Shown here piece by piece: positions 37,663 to 48,818 of a stretch of 64,000 nucleotides of DNA. This stretch comes from Daedaleopsis sinensis (taxonomy: Eukaryota; Basidiomycota; Agaricomycetes; Polyporales; Polyporaceae), in assembly GCA_033807695.1 (NCBI GenBank), contig CM066309.1, forward strand, positions 868,001-932,000, read 5' to 3'. The notes beneath the pieces were generated by a model. That model did no database searches. It had not been told where the DNA came from and worked only from the letters and a program-made list of their open reading frames with translations. The translations under genes and the position numbers were made by a program. Every line of letters starts with the position of its first letter. Position 1 is the stretch's first letter.

Positions 37663-38406
37663 ATGGTGCCCACCATTATGAAGCTCGACGACACCAACTA
37701 CGCTGAGTGGTCTGTCCTGATGTACGCCGTGCTGGTCCGCCAGGACCTGTGGTCCATCGTGTCTGGCAACGTCACCCACCCGCTCGGCTCCCCAAACTCC
37801 TCCGCTGTCCGCTCTTGGACTAAGAAGAATGCCTCCGCCTGTGTGGAGATAATCCTGAGCCTTGAACCGGCTCAGCTCGCCCACGCCCACCACACCGTCG
37901 CCTCCAAACTGTGGACCGAGCTCCAGACCATCCATCAGGCGCGCGGCCTCGGAACCCACCTCGCACGCCACCGCACGTTCTTCCAGATGCATAACCGCAA
38001 TGACCAAACCATGGCCGCTTGGATCGCGGACGTCCGCCGCGCCGCCTTCCAACTCGATTTGATCGGCACCTCAATCACCGATGAGGACCGCATCCTCGTT
38101 CTCACCGGTGGACTGCCCACCTCCTTTGAACACCTCGTTGTTACCCTCGACGCCACCTCCGAGAGCAAGCTCACTGTCGAGCTCGTCATCAAGCGCCTCT
38201 TGAATGAGGATTCCCGTCAAGATGTTTCCCTGCTCGACTCTGCTCCCGCTTCCGCACTCGTAGCCGCCCGCGCTCCGCGCACCCCGATCGAGCAGATCAC
38301 GTGCTATAACTGTGGCGAAAAAGGGCATTACCGCTCTACCTGCCCGAAGCAGGCCGCTCCCGCCAGTGCACCCGCCGTGTACGCTCACGCCGAGCACTTG
38401 TTATAG
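37663..38406 (+). CDS. Ty1/copia Gag polyprotein (UBN2/gag_2 type), gag-only
   Basis: Nucleocapsid protein of the host copia element, 247 codons from ATG (MVPTIMKLDDTNYAEWSV) to TAG at 38406. The opening KLDDTNYAEWS and LWSIVSGNV are the standard copia Gag N-terminus. The body (KLWTELQTIHQARG, FFQMHNRNDQTMAAWIADVR, ILVLTGGLPTSFEHL) is uninterrupted. The C-terminus carries one CCHC zinc knuckle, CYNCGEKGHYRSTCP (about 38303-38347). The frame closes 230 bp before the 3' LTR with no pol. The KDZ right end lies 11 bp upstream, so its natural leader and LTR promoter are now 13 kb away. Gag alone can package RNA if a related element supplies enzymes (inference). Confidence 0.92.
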   Translation: MVPTIMKLDDTNYAEWSVLMYAVLVRQDLWSIVSGNVTHPLGSPNSSAVRSWTKKNASACVEIILSLEPAQLAHAHHTVASKLWTELQTIHQARGLGTHLARHRTFFQMHNRNDQTMAAWIADVRRAAFQLDLIGTSITDEDRILVLTGGLPTSFEHLVVTLDATSESKLTVELVIKRLLNEDSRQDVSLLDSAPASALVAARAPRTPIEQITCYNCGEKGHYRSTCPKQAAPASAPAVYAHAEHLL

Positions 38407-38636
38407 AAGGAGGGGTCGCACTGTACGTTCCGCCCGCTCTGTTCCGATTACTCTGTTCCTTTGCCCCCTTCCGTTGCCCCGAAGATTATTTTTCGCATTT
38501 TCGATTAATTTCGACTGATAACTTCATTTCTTTTCCTTCACTTCTCATGTGTTCCTCACTGCACCATTACCTGATTATATCACCTGTCCTACTGTAGCGA
38601 CTCGTTTGATTATCTAGTACTACGCTCGAGGGGTCG

Positions 38637-38915
38637 TGTTACATTTAGGCTATTAGTTTGTTAGTGTCGAGCTCGTACTAGATGGGCCCAGGCGCCCGTG
38701 ATCGCTTAGTCAGTATTACTGTACAAGCTGAGTTTTAAATATTGGCCCCTAATTAGTCTACATATTAATACCGGGTAGATTACGTTGTATTCCCTCACGC
38801 AATTGACCTCTCGCGCTCCATTACATCCGCTTTCCCCCATGCACTCGAGGACAATCCGTCCCGTTATCCCGCTTTCTTGCTCGCTTACTCTCGTTCTCGT
38901 CTTGCGAATTTAACA
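38637..38915 (+). repeat. 3' LTR of copia element
   Basis: 279 bp, TGTTAC...TTTAACA, followed by the ATGAG duplication at 38916-38920. A short purine-rich GAGGGG at 38628-38633 lies just upstream and could serve as the polypurine tract. Confidence 0.9.
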
Positions 38916-38920
38916 ATGAG

Positions 38921-40994
38921 TAGGACAGAGCTTTCAACGTGGACATACTCCAGACACACCAATAACTGGGGGAGCTCGAGAGTGCTTCCAGCAAATTGAC
39001 CGAGGCGAAAGATCGCGGTGGGTCCGTTGTCGTGGTCGTCCAAGTGTAAGTCGACGGCAAGCTTGCACACGAATAATATTGCACGTCCTAGCCAGGGACC
39101 CGGACCCGAAATTCGCACTTAGCGTAGTACGGAGATGGGGAGGGTTAGATCACAACCGGGTGAACTCCGATGTCATGTGACACCACGGGCGGAATTGCAT
39201 GCTCACTTTTTCGTGTGACCTGGTAGTTGTAAAGGCTTGATACCAATACCTGTGCATCTTAAATTAATAACTCAAGATAAGAAAATCCCAAAACAGAAAG
39301 ATGAGAAGGAGAGGGAAGAATCTGAGGCAACGACATTGGACAACATGTGCTTACCCTGTGTTGATGTGCTGAGTGCTCACAATAGGTATGAGACGGTAGT
39401 ATTAGTGGCAGAGAATCTAGTTGTGTCTCTGAGCCACTACACGAAAACTCTGACATCCCAAAAGTCGTCTTGCCGGAGCTTCGGCGTGCGGATACCTGAG
39501 ATACCACTGTGTCGTTTCCTTGCATCTATACATGTGAGGGAGCAGCATTGATGGCTGTCGGCTATGGGCCACAGAGTGATTGAATTGGCTCGTTTATTGG
39601 TGAGCCTACTTACTTACACTTGCGATTGGAGTGCCCCATAGGTACATACAGCGTGTTGTGCTTGCTACAGTAGAGTGTCACTGTCGTAGTATATGAAGAG
39701 ATACCAGGACATCAGTGGTGGCTCTTGAGAGTCTAAGTAGTAGCCCAGTGTGATTCAACCGGCCCGGAGGGTAGTACTTACTGAAGTCTCGAGGTAAGAT
39801 GCCACACAGGCTTGCTAGCGGTCATTAATCTGTGTATAAAAGTGACTTTTGTAGAATCAAAACTGTAAAGTGAACATAGAATACCCACTACTGACACAGT
39901 GAGCAACTCACCACTAGGAGGTGGGTCACGGTAGTATCAGAGACTACTACTGAGACAGTCTTATGGCTTGTGTTAAGCTGAAATAAGAAGAGAAAGTTAT
40001 AACAATTGCAATCAGGTTCACTCTATAGCCTAGCTGTTTACCTGCTGGCTGGGGTATCTGATGATGAATGATGGTGAGCCTGATAGTCTCTTGCAAACTG
40101 TTGAAGAACATGCATTAGTAGGTGCTACAGCGAGTGCTTCTGCACCTTCTGGATATGGAAACTGCTTATGTACACATTCCCAATAAAGCAACTGCTTACG
40201 TTGATGGGAGGGCACCGGCAATCTAGTAGGAAAACCCAGTAGATACATGCACCGGGCAGACTCTCCGAAGGGTGCAAGGTGGACCTCTGGTTCCCAAGCA
40301 GCTGGAACAAACAATGATGATGATGTTGAGACGCACACATCAAGCATAGGAGGAAGACAGAACTCGAACACGAGGGATACAGCGAGCAGAGCGCGAAGGA
40401 TATCGTACTGACATCGAGCCTAACAACTGAATCGTCCTGCCCATCTCGTAGAAGGCCTGCCTCCGTATGGATATGGGGGATGGGGAATCACCTACATTGT
40501 CGGCTCGCTGTAGTAGTGGGGACACGTCACTACCATATGTCGTTGTCGGGAGTCAGAAGGCTACGGGATTGCAGGGAAGGAGGGGGGAAAGATCGTCAGA
40601 TTGCAGAGAAGGAGGAAGAAGGGTGCTGGGTCACAGAGCCAGAGAAGGGAGTGTACAAGTCGCTCCACAGGAAGAGGAAGGGTCACCAGCTGGCAGGGAA
40701 GATGATGGTACTACAGTAATCTAAGGAAGTGCAAGTAGCGCTTGAGCAAGCGGTAAGTAAGAGAGCTATCTAACTAAATATCCTAAATACATGAAAAATA
40801 TACATTAAGTAAGTGCTGTGCCTACAACATGGTACATATGTAGACATCGTGCACCTAAAAGAGAAAGAGACAACAGTGTGACACGCACGTAGATGTAGCA
40901 GCACTGAGTCTGGCTATATGTCCCTTGTACATCCACGTAGTCGTCCTCATAGGAGCGCCTAGCCTTGCTGTACATCCATCACACATTCATCATG
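38921..40994. other. no gene recognised; contains a transposon-like coding scrap
   Basis: About 2 kb between the two nests. The minus strand at 40202-40247 encodes YWVFLLDCRCPPIN, which recurs at 59735-59780. Nothing else recognisable was seen. The right end (40983-40994) flanks the hAT element. Confidence 0.5.
40202..40247 (-). repeat. 46-bp repeat shared with 59735-59780
   Basis: Same orientation as 59735-59780, 41 of 46 bases identical by my count. In one minus-strand frame both copies encode W-V-F-L-x-D-x-R-C-P-P-I, suggesting fragments of one repeated element. Confidence 0.7.
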
Positions 40995-41014
40995 TAGTGA
41001 TGTCTGGTCCGGTC
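40995..41014 (+). repeat. left TIR of hAT element
   Basis: TAGTGATGTCTGGTCCGGTC, the exact inverse of 57540-57559. Confidence 0.95.
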
Positions 41015-41084
41015 AAGTCCGGTTTTTCCGGCGCAAGGATCAGGACCGAGGACCGTAACCCGACCGGACCCACTACATGTTGCG

Positions 41085-41240
41085 AGAACCTGACCGGTCC
41101 ACCGGTTCTGCCATAACTCGACTGGACTGCAGTTCAGTTGGCGGTCATGACCGGTCACCAACCGATAGCGGTCATGACCGGTTCTGACCAGTTCTGACCG
41201 GTCATGACCGGTCATTGACCGGTTCAGACCAGTCACAGAT
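41085..41240. promoter_or_regulatory. left subterminal ACCGGT motif array
   Basis: Clustered GACCGGT and partial copies in both orientations, often palindromic (CATGACCGGTCATGACCGG). Matching clusters occur at 50941-51073 and 57505-57545 at the other end. Such arrays in hAT elements are typically transposase-binding sites; that role here is inferred. Confidence 0.65.
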
Positions 41241-43030
41241 CAACTTAGCATGCGTATATAATGTCCATAGCGCTGTATAGATATGAAGAATACACAAACA
41301 TATACAGCTGCAAGCACAATGTGTCTACTCGTCGTTCTCCAGCTGTGCAAAAAGGCCTTCTTCTTCCTCAAAATAGACAAACTCCTCGAGGTAGATCTCC
41401 TCAACATTGGCAGCAGCCAATCGCTCGTTCTCCTTGGCAAAGTCGAGGACTTTGTCTTTCCAATGGTATTGCAGGCACTGGAGCTGTTCGAACAGATCAG
41501 GATGGATGCGAGAGCGGCAATCGGTAGCAATCTCCTTCCCATGAGAGAACAGAGATTCTACTCCAACAGTCGCGGCAGTGATGGCGAGTATGTCTAATGC
41601 AATGCGTGCAACAGTAGCGTACATAGCGGCGTGTTTCTAGCCACATTATATTAGCACATGACGAATACAGTTAGCTAGAACGGGTGCACGTACTGACTAC
41701 CAGATGACAGTGTCCATGAACTTGGTGATGTCATCCGACATCGGATGGCTGAGGTAGCGTTTGAGCTCGGCGCGCCAGCCGTCTTCACCATCTGTGCCTT
41801 GACACCGCTTCGCCCGACACGCATGGTTGTACTCATCCTCGCTGTCGTCTGCATGGGCACGACTGCCACCCGCACGGGGAGCAGAGCCTTGACTGCAATT
41901 AGCACTATTGCCCTCCTGCGCGGGCACGTCCGGTACATCGTCATCCTTCGGGACAACGGGGATACCTGTTTTTGGGTCGATCCGCAGCCGTTTTGGCCAG
42001 TAGGCTTTCATCTAGATATGTAATCCATATTAGCACTCACACTGAAAAGCACGAACTGGATGTGGTAGTGTACTTACCGCATCTTCGACGACCTTCATGG
42101 CATAGGCACGCCAGTTGCGAGGATTTGGAACCTTCTTCGCGAGATCATCAAATACTCGGCTTCTCCACCCCAATGTTCTTCAATGTAGTCTAGCTGAAAG
42201 TACGGGTGCACGACTGTAGAAGATATGTGTCAGTCAAAGTCTTGAAAATAACAAGGAGTACATACAAAGTGCAAGAATGTAAGAGCTAGAGTTGTCAAGC
42301 CTCTTGTAATACTTTGTAAGCTTTTCGAGACTGCAGGACAGAGCCTCGCGGAAGATATGAAAGGTATAGTCTTTTGATTTCTCCTCCCAACGAGACGTGA
42401 GCATCTCGAGAATCGGGATGACTTGATGAAGCATTGGGACCCGCGTGGACGAGGCGATTTGGTGAAAGCGGTGGGCGTCCTATGAGATCACTATGATGAG
42501 AACATGTCATACGCGAGAAGGGGCGTCCGGGTATACCCAGAGAATATCACGGCAGAGCCGGACATGCTCCCAGTCCTCCTCGGACATCTGGAACACTGTC
42601 CATGGGATCTTTTTGGTCTCTCGAGGGCCGCACAGCGTTGTGATGGGGCCGAACGTGAGATCCGCGGTCCGGACAAACTGGTCAATCACCTGCGTGTGTG
42701 AGACGCGTGAATGGTTAGTCACGAGTACATACTATACATATATAAGTTACGACTCACCTTTCGGAGGTCGTATGCGCGTGCGAGCATGTTGTGTGCGCTC
42801 CCCCACCGGGTGTTCCCATGCAGTGGGATAACGAGCGGTGTCTTGAAACCAGCTTCGCGCTGGTGTGAATTGAAAATATCTTTACGTTGCCCAGACACCT
42901 GAATCTGTGAGAGACGTTAGCGTGAGTGATGGACTGCATGACACATCAATGCACCTTGATAACCTTCTTGACCCGCTACCACCACCACAGACGCCCAGTG
43001 GCTCACATTGGGCAACTCGGCACCGACGCT

Positions 43031-44431
43031 ATGAGTTCTCCTTCCTCCCGTCCGGGAGGCTCCTCCCCACCCTCTACTCAACCTCCGCCTTCCACACAGG
43101 ACTCCTCCCAGGTCGAGCTGCCGTTTGGACCCCCGTCCGCCGCCACAGCACTGGGCACCCTCGACCAGCTCCTCGAGCTGGTGGAGGCGTACACCGCCAA
43201 CAAAGGCCTTGCGGCAAAGCGCAAAAGGGGCATTGTCCTCTTTGTCGAAGCCACCCGCATGCTTTTTACCTCTGAATTGGGAACCGCCCAGGCCGAGGGC
43301 GCTCCCGTGGTCCCTGACTCCCCCGCGTCTACAGGAGCAGTGCAAGCGCAGCTGGCCGCGCTTCAAGCCACGCTGCAAGCAACACAGAGCGCCGTCGCCT
43401 CCCTGCAAGGGGACCTCAAGCAGACGGTCGCGTCCTCCTTGCGCGAAGTCATAGAATCTACGCCCCCGACACGCCCGAACGTTCCTCCTACCCCGCCCAC
43501 ATTGTCCCGACCACCCCGCGACAGCCCGCGCCACCTCGAAGTCACCATCGGAATACCCCAAGCCTCCCGCAGCGACGCCATTGCGAAGCTGTCAGCCTCG
43601 CAACTCAAGAACGAGGTCGACGTTGCACTGGATGCGTCTGGTGTTGTAGGTCTTGCTGGCACCCGGGTCCACGCAGTGCGCCGTCTCCCCAACGGGAGCC
43701 TCCTTGTGCGCGCGGCATCCCAGGAGCAGGCAGATCTACTATTCCGACACGACGGCTCATGGCTCCCCCATCTGAGGAGCCTCCGAGGTGCGCGGGTAGA
43801 GTGTCGGTCATTCACGCTCATCGCCACGTCAGTCCCTATGGACTTTGATCCAGCGGCGCCGAATGCAGCGGAGGCCCTATGGCGCGAGAACTCCGGCACT
43901 GTAGCCTCGAAGGACGCTATTCGCGGCCTTCAATGGCTACATGCTGGGCGTGCTCGTCCCTCGTCAAAACGCGAGGGGTCCCTTGTGTTCAGCGTTGCCG
44001 ACGCGACGACAGCAGATCTTTTGATCTACAGCTCACTCACAGTTCGCGGTGCTTTGTGCACTGTCAGCAAGTTCGTCCCATCACCCATGCAGTGTTTCCG
44101 CTGCCAGAAATTCGGCCATACGGCCAAAGTGTGCCCATCTGCTAGTTCCCCTTCTTCTCTGAGGTGCGCCCGCTGCGCGGGCCCACACTCTTTGCGCGAC
44201 TGCGCGTGTCCCTCTCGAACCAAGTGCACTGACTTGCGGCATTGTGCACACATTAAGGTCCAGTGCGCCAATTGTCACGGGCCCCACAAGGCCTTTGACA
44301 GTCGCTGCCCCGAAAAGGTGCTCGAGCAGGCCGCCGTTGCCGCGCGTTTTGACAACGGCTCCAGCTATTACAGCCTGTCATTCCGCCCACCCTCCCCGCC
44401 CCGCGCCGGTAGTGCGGTGGTTGGGCGATGA
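43031..44431 (+). CDS. LINE ORF1, RNA-binding Gag-like protein with zinc knuckles
   Basis: Forms the ribonucleoprotein with LINE RNA. An uninterrupted frame from ATG at 43031 (MSSPSSRPGGSSPPSTQ) to TGA at 44431, 466 residues. The N-terminus is Pro/Ser-rich and followed by LDQLLELVEAYTANKGLA. The middle (QAQLAALQATLQATQSAVASL) looks coiled-coil-prone. SQLKNEVDVALDASGV..VHAVRRLPNGSLLVRAASQEQADLL resembles the esterase/RRM-like fold of such ORF1s. The C-terminus has three zinc knuckles: CFRCQKFGHTAKVC, CARCAGPHSLRDC and CANCHGPHKAFDSRC. An earlier in-frame ATG lies in host sequence at 42926 and is not used here. The stop overlaps the ORF2 start as ATGA. Confidence 0.9.
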   Translation: MSSPSSRPGGSSPPSTQPPPSTQDSSQVELPFGPPSAATALGTLDQLLELVEAYTANKGLAAKRKRGIVLFVEATRMLFTSELGTAQAEGAPVVPDSPASTGAVQAQLAALQATLQATQSAVASLQGDLKQTVASSLREVIESTPPTRPNVPPTPPTLSRPPRDSPRHLEVTIGIPQASRSDAIAKLSASQLKNEVDVALDASGVVGLAGTRVHAVRRLPNGSLLVRAASQEQADLLFRHDGSWLPHLRSLRGARVECRSFTLIATSVPMDFDPAAPNAAEALWRENSGTVASKDAIRGLQWLHAGRARPSSKREGSLVFSVADATTADLLIYSSLTVRGALCTVSKFVPSPMQCFRCQKFGHTAKVCPSASSPSSLRCARCAGPHSLRDCACPSRTKCTDLRHCAHIKVQCANCHGPHKAFDSRCPEKVLEQAAVAARFDNGSSYYSLSFRPPSPPRAGSAVVGR

Positions 44432-47400
44432 ACACACCGCGTACAGGACTACGAATCACGTCCCTGAACTGCCGTCGCTCACCGGAAGTAGTGCTCTCGC
44501 TACTCAACGGCACTGACACGGCGCGCTGGGACATCCTCTGCCTTCAAGAGCTCCCGCTCCGCTTTACCGAACTGGCATCATTCCGTTCCCCGCATTGGAA
44601 TCTCATTCTCCCCAGCCGTACGGGTGTGCGTGCCCCTGACGCGGCCACCCGTTGCGCCATCTACGTCAGTAACAGGCTGACGTCTGATTCGTACACCCAT
44701 ATCCCGCTTGACTCACTTGATGTTTGTGCCGTTATGTTCTCCTTCCCGTCTCTCTCTTTCTCTCTCTTCTCCGTTTATAATCCACCTAATTCAGACAGTT
44801 CTATTTCTCTTCTCCGATCCGCTCTCCGCAGCCCACATGTCTCGTCTTCGCCCTGTCTGCTCGCCGGGGACTTTAATCTCCACCACCCCCTGTGGTCGGG
44901 CCCCAACACCCCCCAACGGACGTGTCGCTCCGACGCGACACCCCTCCTGCAAGTCCTCGCTGAGAATACTCTGTTTCCGGCCCTCCCGGAGGGCACTCCG
45001 ACATTCTACTCGGAGGCCCATCGCACATGGTCATCAATAGACCTGGTCTTCGCGTCACGCCCTCTGACGGAGGTGATCACGCGGTGTGAGACCGGGTTCG
45101 GTCATGGTAGCGATCACCGCTGCCTCGAGATAGAGCTCAGTATGGACATTCCGGCGGTCACCCCTCCTCCCCGTCGGAACTGGCGGGAGGCGGACTGGGA
45201 TGCGTACCAGGCAGCGGTCTCCGCGCTGTGGCTTGAGCGCCGCATACACGCGCGCTCCAGCGCTCTCCCCGAGACTGAAGACATTGACTCTTTAGTTACA
45301 GATATATCTGACATTCTTGCAACAGCAGCCGATGGGGCTGTTCCTCTCGCCAAGCCGTGCCCCCACTCCAAGAGGTGGTGGACTCCAGCGCTGACGGCGC
45401 CGAAGCGCACCGCCCGGCGGCTCTCCAATCGCGCAGCACGACGTTGCGCCTCCCCGGAGGACATCACGTCCGCGCGCGCCGCCGTCAAGGAGTATCACAC
45501 GGCAATTCGACGTCAAAAGCGCCGCCACTGGCGCGAATATGTCGAATCCGCGACTGAACATTCCATCTGGCAGGCAAGCAAATATGTCACTCAAGCTCCA
45601 GAAAACACCCTCGCATCCAGGCTGCCTGCGCTCACCCTCGCAGATGGGTCCATGGCCCGGTCATCGGTCGAGAAGCGTGACGCGCTCATGGCGCATTTTT
45701 TCCCGGCTCCCCCGCCTGCCTCCCTGGATGATATTACTGATGCTACATATGACAAGCAGATCGAGCACGAGCCCTTCTCTGAAGAGGAGGTAGCGGCAGC
45801 TATTGAGAACCTCAGCCCGTTCAAGGCTCCCGGCCCGTCTGGGGTTCCCAACGCGGCGCTCAAAGAGTGCTCACTTACGTTATTACCCGTCTTCACTAAC
45901 ATCATCAATAGGTGCATCGAGCTGGGTCACCACCCAGCTCAATGGAAGTTCTTCACCACGATCACATTGCGCAAACCAGGGAAGCCAAGCTATCTAATCC
46001 CCAAGGCCTACCGACCGATTGCGCTGGAAGACACTTCGAGCAAGGTAGTTGAGTCCGTCATGGCGCGACGTCTCGCAGCGATAGCAGAAGAACACAATCT
46101 GCTGCCGGCGAACCATTTCGGAGGACGACCTCACCGCACCACCACGGACGCTGTTCTGCACCTGCAGCAGCGTATCAAGGACTCGTGGCGGGCCAAGAAG
46201 GTGACGTCGGCCTTGTATTTGGACATCTCATCGGTGTTTCCCTCCGTCAACCATCGTCGGCTCCTGCACAACCTGCGCAAGCGGGGTGTTCCCGAGCCGA
46301 TGGTGGCATGGATAGCTGACTTCCTTCGAGATCGACGCACGCAGCTTCAATTCGACGACTACACATCGGACCCCCTGATCGCAGACTGCGGCATCCCACA
46401 AGGATCTCCCCTCTCACCCATCCTCTATCTGTTCTATTCAGCTGACCTCCTAGAGCTTGTTGACCCCAAGGACCGCGACCGCTTAGCACTCGGGTACATC
46501 GACGACACCACGTTTACCGTGTCGTCCCCGAGTGTCGAGACCAACATCCGCCTCCTGTCCGAGCTCGTCCTTCGCTTGCTCGAATGGTCGCGGTGGCACG
46601 TGTGTCGCTTCGATATCGGAAAGTTTCAATTGGTGCACTATACTAAATAGGAACCCCGATACTCCCCTCTCCCCCTACAGATCGGCAAACACCTAGTTCA
46701 ACCCACCGAGTCTGCCAAGTACTTGGGCATCATCGTCGACCGCTGCCTGAACTGGCACGCGCACGTGGAAGCAGCAGTTGCGAAAGGCACCGCAGCGGTT
46801 CTCGCTGTGGGCCGGCTCGCACGCCCCACTTTCGGGCTTCCGCATCAATACGCGCGGCAACTGTTCACAGCGGTGGTATGCCCCAAGCTTGAATACGGCT
46901 TGGCGGTGTGGTACACACCAATCTGTCAGACAGAGGGGTCGAAGCGGGCAACCGGCTCCGTGGGCTTTGCTCGACAGATAGGAAAAGTACAACGGGTGGC
47001 TGCACTGATGATCACCGGTGCTTTTAGGTCAACTTCCACGGTCATCATCGACTATCACGCGGACCTGCTCCCCGTGGAACTGCGCCTGAACCGCTCGGCG
47101 TATCGTGCAGCAGCCAGGCTGGCCACGTTACCTACTGAACACCCCCTACATAGAGCTACAAGGATATGTTCTACCTCTTACCCACGCTTTCACCGTTCCC
47201 CTCTTCATGAACTTTTTCATTCCTTCCCAGATCTTCGCAACCTTAAACCTGTGAGCTGCTCACCAACCCCACCTTCCAGTGACTTGCCATTCGAGTGCGT
47301 CGTTGCGACGTCCAAGAAGGGCACTGCGGATCACGTCAAGGAGGCGACCAACAGCGGGGACACCATCATATTCGCGTATGGCGGCGAGGCGGATTCGCAA

Positions 47401-48295
47401 CTCGGAGCAGCAGCGGTGGCGACAAGACATGACGGCGGGAGGGTCTCAGTGCGTGCCTGCATCGGGCCTGCCGAGGATTGGCGGGCCCCGGATGCCACCT
47501 TGGCCGCACTGAACCTGTCGCTGTGCACACTCATGGGTTGCCCTCGGGCCACCCGCGCCAGCCCCGGACCGCACAGCCATCACCGCTCTCTCCACGAAGC
47601 TGAACCACCCGCTCGTCAAGTCCTTCCTGACGAGACTCGCCGCTATCACCGCTCGACAACGACGGTCTCTTCGCCTTCGCCTCATCTGGGCACCAGGAGC
47701 AGTACCGGACTCTCACGAGCACGTCCGATGCCAAGCGCGAGACGACACTCAGCTTGCCGCCACCGGCCACGAGTCTCTGCCTCCAAACCTGGTACCCCAG
47801 AAGATCCGCACGGTCCTGCACAACCTCGGGGTGTCACGCGATACCCTCCAGAAGCGGTACGACTCCCGGCTCCAGGAGCTCCGGCTCTCCGCCTGGGCAT
47901 CATCAACCCAAGGCCATCGGATGGCGCGCACTGTCTCCGATGCGCCGCCCGGCGGACCCGACATATCCAAGCTCTACCAGGGTCTCCCGCGTCGCCACTG
48001 CAGTATCCTGACCCAACTGCGCAGTGGCCACGTTGGGCTCAACAAGTACCTTGCTCGCATCCATGCCGTCGACTCCCCCCTGTGCAACGTATGCCACATC
48101 CCGGAATCGGTCGCCCATTTCATGTTCACATGCCGCCGCTACGTTGCCGCTCGCCACGACCTCCGCCAGGCCATCAAAGGCCCATTCACCCTGCGGAGCA
48201 CATTGGGCGATCCCACGGCGCGAGCAGCAGTACTATCGTATGTGGACGCGACCGGACGCTTTGCCACATATCAAGCAACGACCGGCGCTCAATGA
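44428..48295 (+). pseudogene. LINE ORF2: endonuclease, reverse transcriptase, RNase H; two breaks
   Basis: Target-primed reverse-transcription enzyme. The ATG at 44428 overlaps the ORF1 stop. The order is APE-type endonuclease (ITSLNCRRSPE, LLAGDFNLHHPLW, IDLVFAS, GSDHRCLEIE), an Arg-rich linker, then RT (LSPFKAPGPSGVPN, YRPIALEDTSSKVVES, SALYLDISSVFPSVNH, GIPQGSPLSPILYLFY, LGYIDDTTF with the Asp pair at about 46500). A TAG at 46648-46650 stops the frame, yet the same frame continues as LPLQIGKHLVQPTESAKYLGIIVDR. RNase H follows (IIFAYGGEADSQLGAAAVA). Near 47545-47575 the frame shifts into ITALSTKLNHPLVKSFL, ending with a Cys/His motif CNVCHIPESVAHFMFTC. A nonsense and a frameshift mutation make this copy defective. 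Confidence 0.88.
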
Positions 48296-48818
48296 CAAGT
48301 TACCCCCCCTTCCCTTTCCCCTCCACCGCACACATGTGCTCCACTCCCCACTGTCCTGCGCTCACAGGCTCTTCCTTTCTAGTTCTCCTTTCATATTTCC
48401 CTCCTCTCGATGCTCCTTTCCCCGTTCTGATTCTCTCTCTTCCCCCTCCCAATCTGCTACTCCCCAGATTCGATGTCTCTGAAGTTTCTCATTCCGACCG
48501 TCTACATTACGATACTGTAGAATAGTACCCGAGCACGACGCAAGCCGATGCGCTCGTTACGCTACACAGAGGGCCTCCCCCCTCTTAGAACCAACACATG
48601 GGCACGCTGCCCCACCCGCCGCACACGAACTCTGTACCCCATCACGCCTACATCCACACGTCTCTCTCATGACACCTCTCTATTCCAGTCCTAATGTATC
48701 GTTAGCTCTTCGTACTGTACTGTACCAACTACGCCCCGATTACGTTAGCATAGAGTAGTGTACGTGGCACCTTCGGCCGAATCGGCCTCACTGCCAGGAT
48801 AAACAATGATCATCTCTC
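48296..48818 (+). other. LINE 3' untranslated region
   Basis: Pyrimidine-rich sequence (CCCCCCTTCCCTTTCCCCTCC and similar) between the ORF2 stop and the 3' target duplication. No gene. Confidence 0.65.

Larger units (their letters stand above)
23344..38915 (+). mobile_element. Ty1/copia-type gag-only LTR element, containing nested insertions
   Basis: Both LTRs are in the same orientation (23344-24196, interrupted; 38637-38915), begin TGTTAC and end AACA. The element is bounded by a perfect 5-bp target duplication ATGAG (23339-23343 and 38916-38920), which proves that the two LTRs belong to one insertion although they lie 14 kb apart. Once the MITE in the 5' LTR and the KDZ element at 24361-37651 are removed, the internal region is only about 1.15 kb and encodes Gag alone. 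No protease, integrase or reverse transcriptase is present, so it is a non-autonomous gag-only (TR-GAG-like) copia derivative that must depend on a relative for mobility. Confidence 0.88.
42960..48818 (+). mobile_element. Tad1-like non-LTR retrotransposon (LINE)
   Basis: A 5859-bp insertion bounded by a perfect 14-bp target duplication TCAATGCACCTTGA (42946-42959 and 48819-48832). It carries two ORFs in an ORF1 (zinc-knuckle) / ORF2 (endonuclease-RT-RNase H) arrangement. The short 5' leader (42960-43030) suggests it is full length. No poly-A tail is seen at the 3' end, which finishes AAACAATGATCATCTC. It is antisense to the hAT transposase gene it interrupts. Confidence 0.88.

Noticed and set aside
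42926..43030. Upstream in-frame ATG as LINE ORF1 start
   Set aside because: It lies left of the 14-bp target duplication, in hAT sequence, so it is not part of the LINE.
44026..44534. Minus-strand ORFs over LINE ORF1/ORF2 junction
   Set aside because: Shadows of the well-supported plus-strand coding sequence.
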